From positions 1 through 64,000 of the forward strand of contig NZ_FQVN01000015.1 in assembly GCF_900129375.1 (NCBI RefSeq): DNA of 64,000 bases, in the 5' to 3' direction. The stretch comes from Streptoalloteichus hindustanus (GTDB lineage Bacteria > Actinomycetota > Actinomycetes > Mycobacteriales > Pseudonocardiaceae). The translations under genes and the position numbers were made by a program. Shown here in pieces: positions 29,115 through 37,178 of this stretch (position 1 is its first letter; every line of letters starts with the position of its first letter). The notes below the pieces were generated by a model, which made no database searches, was not told where the DNA came from, and saw only the letters and a program-made list of their open reading frames with translations.

Positions 29115-29766
29115 GGTCATCCGGGTGGTCGTCGTCGACGACGAGCCCATGGTGTGCGCGCACCTGCGCACGATCCTCGGGTCCGCCGACGACGTCGACG
29201 TGGTCGACCAGGCCCACGACGGCGCGGCCGGCGTCGAGGCCGTGGTCCGGCACCGCCCGCACGTGGTGCTCATGGACCTGCGGATGCCGGGGGTCGACGG
29301 CCTCACCGCGATCGAGCACATCGGCCGGCTCCCGGACCCGCCGGCGGTGGTCGCGCTCACCACGTTCGACGTCGACCAGTACGTGCTGCGCGCGCTCCGC
29401 GCCGGCGCGGCTGGGTTCCTGGTCAAGTCGACCCCGCCGGAGGACCTGATCGGCCTGGTGCGCGTCGCTGCTGACGGTCACACGGTGCTGTCCCCCTCGG
29501 CGGCACGCCGGCTCGTCGCCGCGTCCACCGACGAGCACACGGCGCGCGAGCGCGCCCGCACCCTGGTCGACCAGCTCACCAGCCGGGAGGTCGAGGTGCT
29601 CACCTGCCTCGGTGAGGGCCTGTCGAACGCGCGGATCGCCCAGCGCCTGCACCTGAGCGAGGCGACCGTGAAGGGCTACGTCTCGCGGATGCTGGACAAG
29701 CTCGACTGCGCCAACCGCACCCAGGCCGGCCTGCTGGCCTACGACGCCGGCCTGGTCACCCGCTGA
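29104..29766 (+). CDS. NarL/LuxR-family response regulator
   Basis: 220 aa from the ATG at 29104. Receiver VVVVDDEPMVCAHLR with the phospho-acceptor Asp in VVLMDLRMPGVDG and the conserved Lys in GFLVKSTPPEDL; LuxR HTH LTSREVEVLTCLGEGLSN, then RIAQRLHLSEATVKGYVS. Co-translated with the kinase encoded just upstream. The target promoter is unknown. Confidence 0.9.
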   Translation: MGREVIRVVVVDDEPMVCAHLRTILGSADDVDVVDQAHDGAAGVEAVVRHRPHVVLMDLRMPGVDGLTAIEHIGRLPDPPAVVALTTFDVDQYVLRALRAGAAGFLVKSTPPEDLIGLVRVAADGHTVLSPSAARRLVAASTDEHTARERARTLVDQLTSREVEVLTCLGEGLSNARIAQRLHLSEATVKGYVSRMLDKLDCANRTQAGLLAYDAGLVTR

Positions 29767-29921
29767 CGACCGTCCACTTCGGACGTTCCACCCGCTCCCC
29801 CGCGCGGTGTGACGAACGGCGGTCCGGCAAGTCGGCGAACCTGTAGCGAAGTCGCCACGAGCAGTGACCAACTCGGGTAGCGTTCCGCGCCGACGTTGAT
29901 CATTTCCGAGGGGGATCGGAC

Positions 29922-30455
29922 ATGGATCGCGGCCAGCGGTTCAACGAGCTCATGCGAACGTTCGAGGAACAGGCGACCAAGGCGTCGACGTTGCGCGACG
30001 CGTTGAAGGACCTCAAGGGGACGGCGCAGAGCCGCGACGGGGCGGTCACGGTGACCGTGGCGCCCTCCGGCGCGGTGGTCGGACTCCAGCTCTCGCCACG
30101 CGCCATGCAGAAGTCGCACGTCGCACTGCAACAGGAGATCCTTCAAACGATCCGCGAGGCGACCAGCAACGCCGCCCAGCAGGTGGAGGAGACCGTCGCC
30201 CCGGTGCTGGGCGACGAGCTGATGGACCGGTTCCGCCAGGGCATCGGGTCGGCACGCGTCGAGGCGATCCAGCCCGACGCCTCCCCCGCCCCGCAGCCGG
30301 AACGGACGCCCCCGCCCGCGCCCAGGCATTCGGCCCCGGAGCCCACCTGGTCGGGCCAGCCCCCGACGGCTCCGCCACCACCGCCGGCGCGACCACAGCG
30401 GAACCAGCCGGCGCCCATCGACGACGAGGAACCCCCGGGTTCCTTCCTGAGCTGA
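29922..30455 (+). CDS. YbaB/EbfC-like protein heading the WXG/A-B cassette
   Basis: 177 aa with GAGGGGGAT upstream. The first 100 or so residues (LKGTAQSRDGAVTVTVAPSG, then VVGLQLSPRAM) are the YbaB/EbfC fold found beside ESX-type genes in actinomycetes. The C-terminal 70 residues are Pro-rich and probably disordered. YbaB proteins bind nucleic acid; ESX-adjacent ones are thought to be secretion-associated (EspL-like). First gene of a co-directional block reaching 36614. The gap to the next gene is 10 bp. Confidence 0.75.
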   Translation: MDRGQRFNELMRTFEEQATKASTLRDALKDLKGTAQSRDGAVTVTVAPSGAVVGLQLSPRAMQKSHVALQQEILQTIREATSNAAQQVEETVAPVLGDELMDRFRQGIGSARVEAIQPDASPAPQPERTPPPAPRHSAPEPTWSGQPPTAPPPPPARPQRNQPAPIDDEEPPGSFLS

Positions 30456-30465
30456 GGGAGCGGCA

Positions 30466-30798
30466 GTGGACGACTTCCACATCCAGCCCGAGGCCCTCCT
30501 CGTCTACGGCGAGGGTTCGCAGAGCCTCGCGGAGAAGTTCGGCCAGCTCGCCGACCTGCTCGAACAGGCGAGGGTCAACGACGAGTGCTTCGGGCCGGTC
30601 GGCGACGCGGTCGGGCTCAGCAGCGGCTACTTCGAGAGCCTCCAGGAGTGCCAGCAGTTGGCGGTACGAGCCATGACCTTCCTCATGCAGGCGCACGCGA
30701 ACCTGGAGGAGAGCCACGCCCTCTACACGGGCGTGGACACCGGCATGGCCCAGGGCTTCACCCAGCTTATGGACCTCCTGGGCGGTGAGAAGGCATGA
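30466..30798 (+). CDS. WXG100/ESX-like small helical protein
   Basis: 110 aa from a GTG at 30466. Predominantly helical, beginning DDFHIQPEALLVYGEGSQSL, then AEKFGQLADLLEQA, with a mid-protein GPVGDAVGLSSGYFESLQE turn in place of WXG, like DUF2580/ESX-associated (EspC-type) proteins. No signal peptide. The stop overlaps the start of the next gene (ATGA), and its position between the YbaB-like gene and the 423-aa gene supports a role as substrate partner or chaperone in type VII-like secretion. No EccC-type motor gene is in this window. Confidence 0.7.
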   Translation: MDDFHIQPEALLVYGEGSQSLAEKFGQLADLLEQARVNDECFGPVGDAVGLSSGYFESLQECQQLAVRAMTFLMQAHANLEESHALYTGVDTGMAQGFTQLMDLLGGEKA

Positions 30799-32066
30799 GC
30801 GAGAACAAGGTTCCCGACGGGCCCGGCAACCTGGCCGACCTCAACAGCGGCGACAAGAAGAGCTGGCTCGGCCAGGCCGCCGGGCGCGGCAGCTCGTTCA
30901 TCGGCTCGATGCAGGACCTCGCCGACGCCAGCTCGCCGCCCGAGCTCGCCGTGGCCACGGTCTCGTCGCGGATGGAGGCGCTGCAGGCCCTGGCCAGCCC
31001 CGGCAAGTACTTCGTGGACAACAACATCGGCTTTCTCGTCTCGATCGTGCTGAGCCCGCTCGTCGAGCTCGCGGAGTGGGCCATCGGCGACCCGGAGCAG
31101 ATGAAGGCCACCGCCAAGGGCTGGGAGAAGGTGGCCACGTGGCTGGACCACGCCGCCGAGGAGGAGACCCGACGCGCCGAGGCCACCGCCCCGGTGTGGG
31201 CGGGCCCGAGCGGCGACGCGTTCCGCAAGCAGATGCGGGAGTTCGGTGAGGGCGTCACCGCCATGGCGCAGGACGTCCGCGAGCTGAAGGAGATCCTGGA
31301 GCTCATCGCGGACCTGTTCGACATGTTCATCCAGTTCGTGATCGAACTGCTCACCGAACTGGTGATCGGCCTGATCGTGGAGTGGCTCGCCGCCATGGCC
31401 GCCTCCTGGATCACGGCCGGCGCGTCGGTCGGAACGGCCACGGCCACCACGACCTTCCAGGTCGGCCAGACCGGCATCCGGATCACGACCAGGGCCACCA
31501 AGCTGCAGACCGAGCTCTACCGGCTGTTCAAGCAGCTCGAAGGAATCCTGAACAAGCTCAGGAAGAACAAGTTCCTCGAGAAGATCGTTGAGCCGACGAA
31601 GAACCTGCGCGAAGGCGGCATGGTGAAGCGGTTCCTCGCCAGGCAGGCCGACAAGAAGGGCGGCACGCTGTTCAGCACGGTCACCAAGGCCGAGAGACCG
31701 AAAACGGTCGACTCAGCCACGAAGGTAATCAAGGAGGCAACTGAGGGGTGGACCTCCAGCACCGGCAACCGGTTCATGAAGATCAAGGACGCCGGCTACA
31801 GTCCGAAAACCGGCGAGTTGGTGGATCTCAACGCCACGGGAGAAAGTGCACTCGCCGCCAATGTCGCACAGAGTCTGCTCGGCAAGGTGCTGGGTGGCAC
31901 GACCCGATCGGGCAGTGCGGCATGGAAGGCGGGTGTTGAGGTCGGAACGGACCAGGTGATCAAGCAGGGCGCGGAGCACGCCTACGACGAGGGCAAGGAT
32001 CTGGCACAGGGAACGCCGTCGAAGGAGGAGCGTCGCTCCGCCCAGGAGCGAGGGTTCAGCTGGTGA
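30795..32066 (+). CDS. Large WXG-motif protein, putative type VII-secreted effector
   Basis: 423 aa. The N-terminal 150 residues are helical with a VWAGPSGDAFRKQM motif (W135-x-G137), typical of WXG100/PPE-like secretion domains. A strongly hydrophobic helix pair (about 165-205, ELVIGLIVEWLAAMAASWI) follows. The C-terminal 200 residues are basic then mixed (GYSPKTGELVDLN) and match no toxin family that I recognise. It is in the position of a polymorphic effector followed by accessory or immunity genes. The stop overlaps the next start by 4 bp (GTGA). Base composition is slightly less G/C-biased at third positions than in flanking genes. Confidence 0.7.
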   Translation: MSENKVPDGPGNLADLNSGDKKSWLGQAAGRGSSFIGSMQDLADASSPPELAVATVSSRMEALQALASPGKYFVDNNIGFLVSIVLSPLVELAEWAIGDPEQMKATAKGWEKVATWLDHAAEEETRRAEATAPVWAGPSGDAFRKQMREFGEGVTAMAQDVRELKEILELIADLFDMFIQFVIELLTELVIGLIVEWLAAMAASWITAGASVGTATATTTFQVGQTGIRITTRATKLQTELYRLFKQLEGILNKLRKNKFLEKIVEPTKNLREGGMVKRFLARQADKKGGTLFSTVTKAERPKTVDSATKVIKEATEGWTSSTGNRFMKIKDAGYSPKTGELVDLNATGESALAANVAQSLLGKVLGGTTRSGSAAWKAGVEVGTDQVIKQGAEHAYDEGKDLAQGTPSKEERRSAQERGFSW

Positions 32067-32782
32067 GCGACAAGAAGCAGAGGATCTCCTCTCTGATCGC
32101 CGTCCGCGAGCACTGGTGCCGGCCGGACGAGCCCATCCTCCTCAGCCTCAGGCAGAATCTGCCCTCCTCGACGCTGTACCAGGTCAAGGGGTTCGACAGC
32201 AAGGGAAAGCCGCTGCCTGGCCTGGGCCGCAGAGCACTGCGCGCCACCGGTTATGCCGCCGCCGCCACGGTTCTTGTCGTGACCACGCCCTCCGCTGCCA
32301 GCGAACCCGGCAACGGCGCGATGTCGAGGTCCATTCCCGATCTCCTCGTGTTCGGAGACAAGCCGGACTGCGCCGCCATCAGCGCGATCGGGCCGGTCCG
32401 CGAGGAAGCCGGCTTCTGGGTCTTCACTCCGTCCCGGCTCGCGTTCGTCGTCCGGCAGGAGGAGCCCGGGGAGACGCAGAGCGACGAACGCCGCTCCCTG
32501 CTGGGAAAAGTCAGGAACATAGGGGCGGAACTGCTCGACGCCGTGACGTGGACGGACGACTCGGAAATCCCGCCACCGCCCGGCCCGGAGCGCATCGTGT
32601 CCGCGTTCGAGTTCGCCCCACAGCATGTGAGCAACATGGAGGCAACGAAACACCGCCTACCCCGAGGGTTTTCCTCCCGCGACGTCCATTGTCTCCGGGT
32701 GACCCTGTTCGACGGGTCGGGATTCGTCTTCACCACCGGTTGGCCGGACCGGGCGTTGGCCATGGCCCTCGGCCAGCAGTGA
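32063..32782 (+). CDS. Unknown family A protein, copy 1
   Basis: 239 aa from the GTG at 32063. The architecture is REHWCRPDEPILLSL at the N-terminus, KGFDSKGKPLPGLGRRAL followed by a hydrophobic stretch (RATGYAAAATVLVVTTPSA), FGDKPDCAAI, FWVFTPSRLAFVV, a Ser-rich charged linker with SLLGKVRNIGAELLD, and a C-terminal strand set RIVSAFEFAP...CLRVTLFDGSGFVF, ending MALGQQ. The paired features TPSR-LAFVV and L.VTL.DGSG.xF resemble a YokE/bacterial PH-like domain, which is inference. Its paralogues are at 33610 and 35165; each is followed by a family B gene. Confidence 0.75.
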   Translation: MSDKKQRISSLIAVREHWCRPDEPILLSLRQNLPSSTLYQVKGFDSKGKPLPGLGRRALRATGYAAAATVLVVTTPSAASEPGNGAMSRSIPDLLVFGDKPDCAAISAIGPVREEAGFWVFTPSRLAFVVRQEEPGETQSDERRSLLGKVRNIGAELLDAVTWTDDSEIPPPPGPERIVSAFEFAPQHVSNMEATKHRLPRGFSSRDVHCLRVTLFDGSGFVFTTGWPDRALAMALGQQ

Positions 32783-32804
32783 TCCCAGGAGAGCCGCAGA
32801 GAAC

Positions 32805-33551
32805 ATGAACGACAAGCTCGACAAGGCAGTCGCCCAGCTTCAGTCGGGGTGGCTCGCTCCCCACGAGCGACCCATCCTGGTGCGCTGGCCCGGACACGTG
32901 GCCTCCACGATCGGCAACAGCCGTCTCGTCCCGCACGTCCCGCAGGGCTCGACTCCGCCGACCAGGGCTCCGCAGTTGCGCGCGGAGATCCATCCAGCCG
33001 TACGTGAAGGTCGGTTCTGGAACGACGAATGGGTTCACGACCCGGCGACCTGGGGTTGGGCCTACGCCCAACGGCCTGACCAGTTGGCGATCCGCCTCGC
33101 CGACCACTGCGTCGCCGGACGAGCGGCGAGCGTTCTCGTCCTGACCACCCACCGGTTGGCCGTCGTCATCGAGACGAAGTTCTTCGGCGAGCCGGAGCCC
33201 GAGCCGGAGGGCCAGCAGGAGACTTCGACCGGCGGAGGTCTCTTCGGCAAGGCCATGGCTCTGGCGAGGAGCTTGCAGAGCAACGAGGACGGAGACGGCA
33301 AGGAGCCGAAACCCGAGGTGCCGTTGTTGACCACGCTGTGGGAGGTACCGCTGAGCGCCGTCCGAGGCTTTCGCCCAATCCCCAAGGGAAGAGACCTCGA
33401 ACACATCTGGCATCTGGCGATCGACTTCGCCGACGGCTCGATGCTCGAGTTCTTCGCGGAGTACGCGCAGAGCGACGTCCTTCATATCCACAAGTGCTTC
33501 CAGCGGGTGCCGTCTCCCGACCCCACAGCTCCGCCGATCCAGCCGCGGTGA
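32805..33551 (+). CDS. Unknown family B protein, copy 1
   Basis: 248 aa. GWLAPHERPILVRWPGH at the N-terminus parallels the WCRPDEPILL of family A. Then come APQLRAEI, EGRFWNDEWVHDPATWGWAY, RPDQLAIRLADHCVAG, LTTHRLAVVIE, an acidic linker with GGGLFGKAMALA, LTTLWEVPLSAVRGF and LAIDFADGSMLEF, ending SPDPTAPPIQPR. No signal peptide or TM helix. Copies 1 and 2 share long identical blocks, including nucleotide identity at their 3' ends, so their duplication is recent. Function unknown; it probably partners the A protein of the same unit. Confidence 0.75.
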   Translation: MNDKLDKAVAQLQSGWLAPHERPILVRWPGHVASTIGNSRLVPHVPQGSTPPTRAPQLRAEIHPAVREGRFWNDEWVHDPATWGWAYAQRPDQLAIRLADHCVAGRAASVLVLTTHRLAVVIETKFFGEPEPEPEGQQETSTGGGLFGKAMALARSLQSNEDGDGKEPKPEVPLLTTLWEVPLSAVRGFRPIPKGRDLEHIWHLAIDFADGSMLEFFAEYAQSDVLHIHKCFQRVPSPDPTAPPIQPR

Positions 33552-33609
33552 AGGGGACGTCTGTCATGGTGAGGACTGATAACTCGCAGGAGACGACGGG
33601 GCGATACGT

Positions 33610-34335
33610 GTGGTGAGCGGTAAGAAAACGGAGATCTCCAGTGTGCTCTCCCTCCGCGAGACATGGTGTCGGCCGGACGAGCCCATCCTGCTCTTCAAGT
33701 GGCATCGACAGTCGACGTTGACGTGCTTCGACGTCAAGGGTTTCGACCTGAAGGGAAGGCCGCTGCCGAGCCTGGGGCGACGAGCGGTCCGGGCTGCCGG
33801 GATCGGCGCGCTGGCCACGGTTCTCTTCGTCGTGGCGATGACGGAGGACGCCAGCGGGGAAACCGGTGGCGGGTCGCCGAGCGGACCAGAGCTCTTCGTC
33901 TTCGGGGACGGCGCCGAGTGCGCCGCCGCCACCGCGATCCGTTCAGCGAACGCGACGATGGGCTGCTGGGTCTTCACACCCTCCCGGTTCGCGTTCGTGG
34001 TGCGAGCAGAGGCTCTCGAGAAGGACCAGGACACCGAAAGCCGCTCCTTGCTGGGACGAGTCAGAAGCGTGGGAACTGACCTGCTCGACATCGCGAAGGG
34101 AGCAGCGGTCGAGAGCGCGGCAACCCCGTCTCGCGAGCCGGAGCGCATCGTGTCCGCGTTCGAGTTCTCCCCGCAACAGGTCACCAACGTCCAGTTGGCC
34201 TGGCGCAAACTCCCCCGCAAGTACGGCGGGGGCAACAGCCGCTATCTCCGAGTGACTCTCTGGGACGGGTCCGGCTTCGATCTCGGAACCTGGCTACCGG
34301 AGCGAGCGTTGGCCATGGCCCTCGGCCAGCAGTGA
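33610..34335 (+). CDS. Unknown family A protein, copy 2
   Basis: 241 aa from tandem GTG codons at 33610/33613. It aligns with copy 1 along its whole length: RETWCRPDEPILLF, KGFDLKGRPLPSLGRRAV, hydrophobic GALATVLFVVAM, FGDGAECAAATAI, WVFTPSRFAFVV, SLLGRVRSVGTDLLD, RIVSAFEFSPQQV and LRVTLWDGSGFDL, and the same ALAMALGQQ end. The central hydrophobic stretch could be a single TM helix or a buried strand. The spacing to family B copy 2 is 24 bp, like the 22 bp in unit 1. Confidence 0.75.
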   Translation: MVSGKKTEISSVLSLRETWCRPDEPILLFKWHRQSTLTCFDVKGFDLKGRPLPSLGRRAVRAAGIGALATVLFVVAMTEDASGETGGGSPSGPELFVFGDGAECAAATAIRSANATMGCWVFTPSRFAFVVRAEALEKDQDTESRSLLGRVRSVGTDLLDIAKGAAVESAATPSREPERIVSAFEFSPQQVTNVQLAWRKLPRKYGGGNSRYLRVTLWDGSGFDLGTWLPERALAMALGQQ

Positions 34336-34359
34336 ACCCACGGAGCACGGGAGAGAATC

Positions 34360-35100
34360 GTGTTCGACAAACTCGGTAAGGCGGTTGGCCAGCTCGAAAC
34401 GGGCTGGCTCGCTCCCCACGAGCGACCCATCCTCGTGCGCTGGCCCGGCCACGTGCTCTCCACCATCGGCAACAGCCGTCACATTCCGCACGTTGCACAG
34501 GGACCAGTTCCGCCCACACGCGCACCCCAGTTGCGCACCGAGCTCCACCCCGTCGTGCGCGAAGGCCGGTTCTGGAACGACGAGTGGGTGCACGACACCG
34601 CCGTCTGGGGATGGGCCTACGCGCAGAGACCCGACCACCTGGCGATCCGCCTCGCCGACCACTGCGTCGCCGGGCGAGCGGCGAGCACCCTTGTCCTGAC
34701 CACCCACCGGTTGGCCGTCGTCATCGAGACGAGCCTCCTCGGCGAGCCAACGCCAGAACCAGGGGACGAGCCGGAGACCGGCCGAGGAATTCTCGGCAAG
34801 GCGCTGACACTGGCGAAGAGCTTCCGGAGTGACGAGGGCGGTGACGACAAGGCGTCGAGGTCCGAGGCGCCGGTGGTGGCAACCTTGTGGGAAACCCCCG
34901 TGAACGCCATCAGAGGCTTTCGCCCGCTCGACAAGGGGAGGAGCGTCTCCGTCGTCGAGTACCTGGTGATCGACTTCGTCGACGGCTCGGTGCTGGAGTT
35001 CGCCGCTCCCCATGTGTCCCAGGACACCCAGCACATCGACAAGTGCTTCCAGCGGCTGTCGTCTCCCGACCCCACAGCTCCGCCGATCCAGCCGCGGTAG
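34360..35100 (+). CDS. Unknown family B protein, copy 2
   Basis: 246 aa from the GTG at 34360. Nearly identical to copy 1 through GWLAPHERPILVRWPGHV, EGRFWNDEWVHD, WGWAYAQRPDHLAIRLADH and LTTHRLAVVIET, divergent in the linker (residues 130-170), and again identical at the C-terminus SPDPTAPPIQPR. High conservation in the core with a variable linker fits selection on a structural interface and relaxed linker constraint. A 64-bp gap follows before unit 3. Confidence 0.75.
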   Translation: MFDKLGKAVGQLETGWLAPHERPILVRWPGHVLSTIGNSRHIPHVAQGPVPPTRAPQLRTELHPVVREGRFWNDEWVHDTAVWGWAYAQRPDHLAIRLADHCVAGRAASTLVLTTHRLAVVIETSLLGEPTPEPGDEPETGRGILGKALTLAKSFRSDEGGDDKASRSEAPVVATLWETPVNAIRGFRPLDKGRSVSVVEYLVIDFVDGSVLEFAAPHVSQDTQHIDKCFQRLSSPDPTAPPIQPR

Positions 35101-35164
35101 AAGACGAGGCGGCCTGCCGGGACCGGGTCGACCGTCCACCGAGGACGGAGGGTTCAATACCCTG

Positions 35165-35890
35165 GTGAACAGCTATGAGAAGGAGCTCAAGTACGACGGT
35201 CTGATCGCGCTGCTTGAGAGGTGGTCCGGACCGCGCGAGCCGATCCTCATGTTCACCGGTCACAATCTCGGGTCCCCGCGTGCGACGCACTTCGACGTCA
35301 ACGGGCTGGACCGCTTCGGACAGCGCACCAGCGTCGCCACCCGGAGCCTCCGCGCGCTCAGTGACGGTCTGGAGTACACGAACAACCTGGGGGGTGTGGA
35401 GCACTCCGGCATCCCTCGCCTGACCGTGTTCGGTGGGCACCCCGACTGCTCCGCGATGACGCTGGTGGCAGGCCGGGAAACGCTCGGCTTCGGCTACTGG
35501 ATCATCACGCCGTCCAGGCTCGCGTGGGTCACGCTGCCCCAGCCGGCCGAGGAGTCGTCGAGCCAGGGACCGGAGCAGTCCCTGCTCGGCCTGGCGCGTG
35601 GCATCGGGAGCGGGTTGCGCGGCCTGCTCGGGGACAAGGAAGCTGAGAAGGACACTGAAAACAAGGATGTTGAGAAGCCGCCACCGCCACCACCGATGGT
35701 GACGGTGCTTCAGGTGCCCCGACAGGAGATCGCGGTGAGCGTCGCGGAGCGTCGGATGCCCGCGGCGTACAACCGGGAGAAGATCGGCTGCCTGCGGCTC
35801 ACCCTCCCCGACGGCTCCGGTCTCGACTTCAGCACCGACGGCATCGAGAGCGCCCAGTGGGTGTTCGCCTCGGTGACCGGCCAACGCTGA
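35165..35890 (+). CDS. Unknown family A protein, copy 3 (divergent)
   Basis: 241 aa from the GTG at 35165 (same length as copy 2; the frame extends 51 codons further up without family similarity). Shared landmarks are LERWSGPREPILMF, NGLDRFGQRTSVATRSLRAL, VFGGHPDCSAM, YWIITPSRLAWV, SLLGLARGIGSGL, VPRQEIAVSV and LRLTLPDGSGLDF. The hydrophobic stretch seen in copies 1-2 is absent here, replaced by a polar segment, so membrane insertion is not a conserved property. The linker ends in a poly-Pro run. Confidence 0.72.
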   Translation: MNSYEKELKYDGLIALLERWSGPREPILMFTGHNLGSPRATHFDVNGLDRFGQRTSVATRSLRALSDGLEYTNNLGGVEHSGIPRLTVFGGHPDCSAMTLVAGRETLGFGYWIITPSRLAWVTLPQPAEESSSQGPEQSLLGLARGIGSGLRGLLGDKEAEKDTENKDVEKPPPPPPMVTVLQVPRQEIAVSVAERRMPAAYNREKIGCLRLTLPDGSGLDFSTDGIESAQWVFASVTGQR

Positions 35891-35903
35891 GGCGGGGAGA
35901 CAC

Positions 35904-36614
35904 ATGATCAAGAACAGGTTGCGGATCGCGGAGGTCGCCCAGAAGGACTGGGCAGGACCGCGGGAGAAGCTCGTGTGGCTCTTCGGCGGGGTGCCCAACC
36001 CCGCCGTGTGTTCCACGGTGGGGCAGGAGCATCGAGCGCCGCACGTCCCGATGGGGTCGGTGCCGGCGCTCCGCGCACCCGAGCCGCTGCTCCCGCCGCC
36101 CAGCGCGGTCGTCCGGAACGGTCGGTTCTGGAACGACGAGTGGGCACACGACCCGAAGGTCTGGGCGTGGGCGTACGCCGCGCGGCCGGACCAGCTCGCT
36201 GTCCGGCTCGCCGACCACCTCGTCGCCGGCGCGGACGCGACGTGGGGTCTGCTCAGCACCGAGCGGATCGCGGTGATCATCGAGTCCCGGTACGTCGGGG
36301 ACCCCGAGCCCGCCGAGCCAACGGAGGAGACGCCGGGCGGCGGGTTGTTCGGCAGGGCGCGGTCACTCACGAAGGGTGTGCAGTCCCTGCTCGACCGACC
36401 CGAGGAGAAGCCGCGCCGTCAGGTGGTCAGCCTGTGGGAGGCGTCAGCGGGAGCGATCGGGCGGATCAGCGCGGTGCCCCGAGGACGGGGGCTGTCCCCC
36501 GCCTGGTTCGCCCGCGTGGACTTCGTCGACGGCTCGGCGTTCGAGTTCGCCTCCAAATCCGCGTGCCAGGACGTGGAGACCGCGCACCTCAACCTCTCCG
36601 CCTCGCAGCGGTGA
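35904..36614 (+). CDS. Unknown family B protein, copy 3 (divergent)
   Basis: 236 aa. Conserved landmarks are KDWAGPREKLVWLF, NGRFWNDEWAHDPKVWAWAY, RPDQLAVRLADHLVAG, LSTERIAVIIES, GGGLFGRARSLTKG, VVSLWEASAGAI and ARVDFVDGSAFEF. It keeps the RFWNDEW signature unchanged although the rest has drifted, marking that motif as functionally important. It ends the cassette, 6 bp before a convergent lipoprotein gene. Confidence 0.72.
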   Translation: MIKNRLRIAEVAQKDWAGPREKLVWLFGGVPNPAVCSTVGQEHRAPHVPMGSVPALRAPEPLLPPPSAVVRNGRFWNDEWAHDPKVWAWAYAARPDQLAVRLADHLVAGADATWGLLSTERIAVIIESRYVGDPEPAEPTEETPGGGLFGRARSLTKGVQSLLDRPEEKPRRQVVSLWEASAGAIGRISAVPRGRGLSPAWFARVDFVDGSAFEFASKSACQDVETAHLNLSASQR

Positions 36615-36620
36615 GCGTGG

Positions 36621-37178
36621 TCAGTGGGCGAAGGGCTCCATGCAGCCGAACTCCTTGCCCTTGCCCTTGATCTCGACGCGGACCTGGTCGGGTCGGACGT
36701 CGCCCTCGACGCAGGCTGGTCCGACGCTCACGCCGTAGGCGGCGCCGGGTGGCGGAGCGTCGGACGTGGCTCCGGCCGAGCGCAGCGGGATGACGGCGAC
36801 CGCGTCGGCGCGGTGGCCGAGGTCGACCAGTGCCTGGCGCACGGTCTCCGGGGAGATGTTTCCCTTGGCGCGCAACTCCTCCAGTCGGTTGCGCACGGGA
36901 CCGGCGGCGGCCTCGCCCGCCGTGCGGTCGGTGTCCGAGAGCTTGGCGCGCTGCTTCCAGCTGTTGTTCTCCGCGTGGTGCGGCGCGCCGTCTCCCGCGA
37001 CTGGAGGGCGCGTCGCGCTCGACACCGCGGTGGTGCTACCGGGACTGGTGGACGTGGACGTGACGAACACCGGCCCGGCCGGCTGCTGGTTCGGCTGCTG
37101 CCCGCAGCCAACGACACCGAGCAGGGGCAGGGTCGTCAGGGCGGCGATCCCGATCTGACGGCGAACGCGGTTCGTCAT
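36621..37178 (-). CDS. Putative lipoprotein, function unknown
   Basis: 185 aa. The signal peptide MTNRVRRQIGIAALTTLPLL ends in the lipobox VVGC (Cys25), then a Thr/Ser/Pro-rich linker. A helical region (SPETVRQALVDLGHRADAVAV) and a C-terminal segment with two Cys (GPACVEGD, KEFGCMEPF) follow. Such N-anchored proteins with a small Cys-paired domain are common in actinomycetes, without known function. It converges on the A-B cassette. Confidence 0.7.
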   Translation of the reverse strand: MTNRVRRQIGIAALTTLPLLGVVGCGQQPNQQPAGPVFVTSTSTSPGSTTAVSSATRPPVAGDGAPHHAENNSWKQRAKLSDTDRTAGEAAAGPVRNRLEELRAKGNISPETVRQALVDLGHRADAVAVIPLRSAGATSDAPPPGAAYGVSVGPACVEGDVRPDQVRVEIKGKGKEFGCMEPFAH

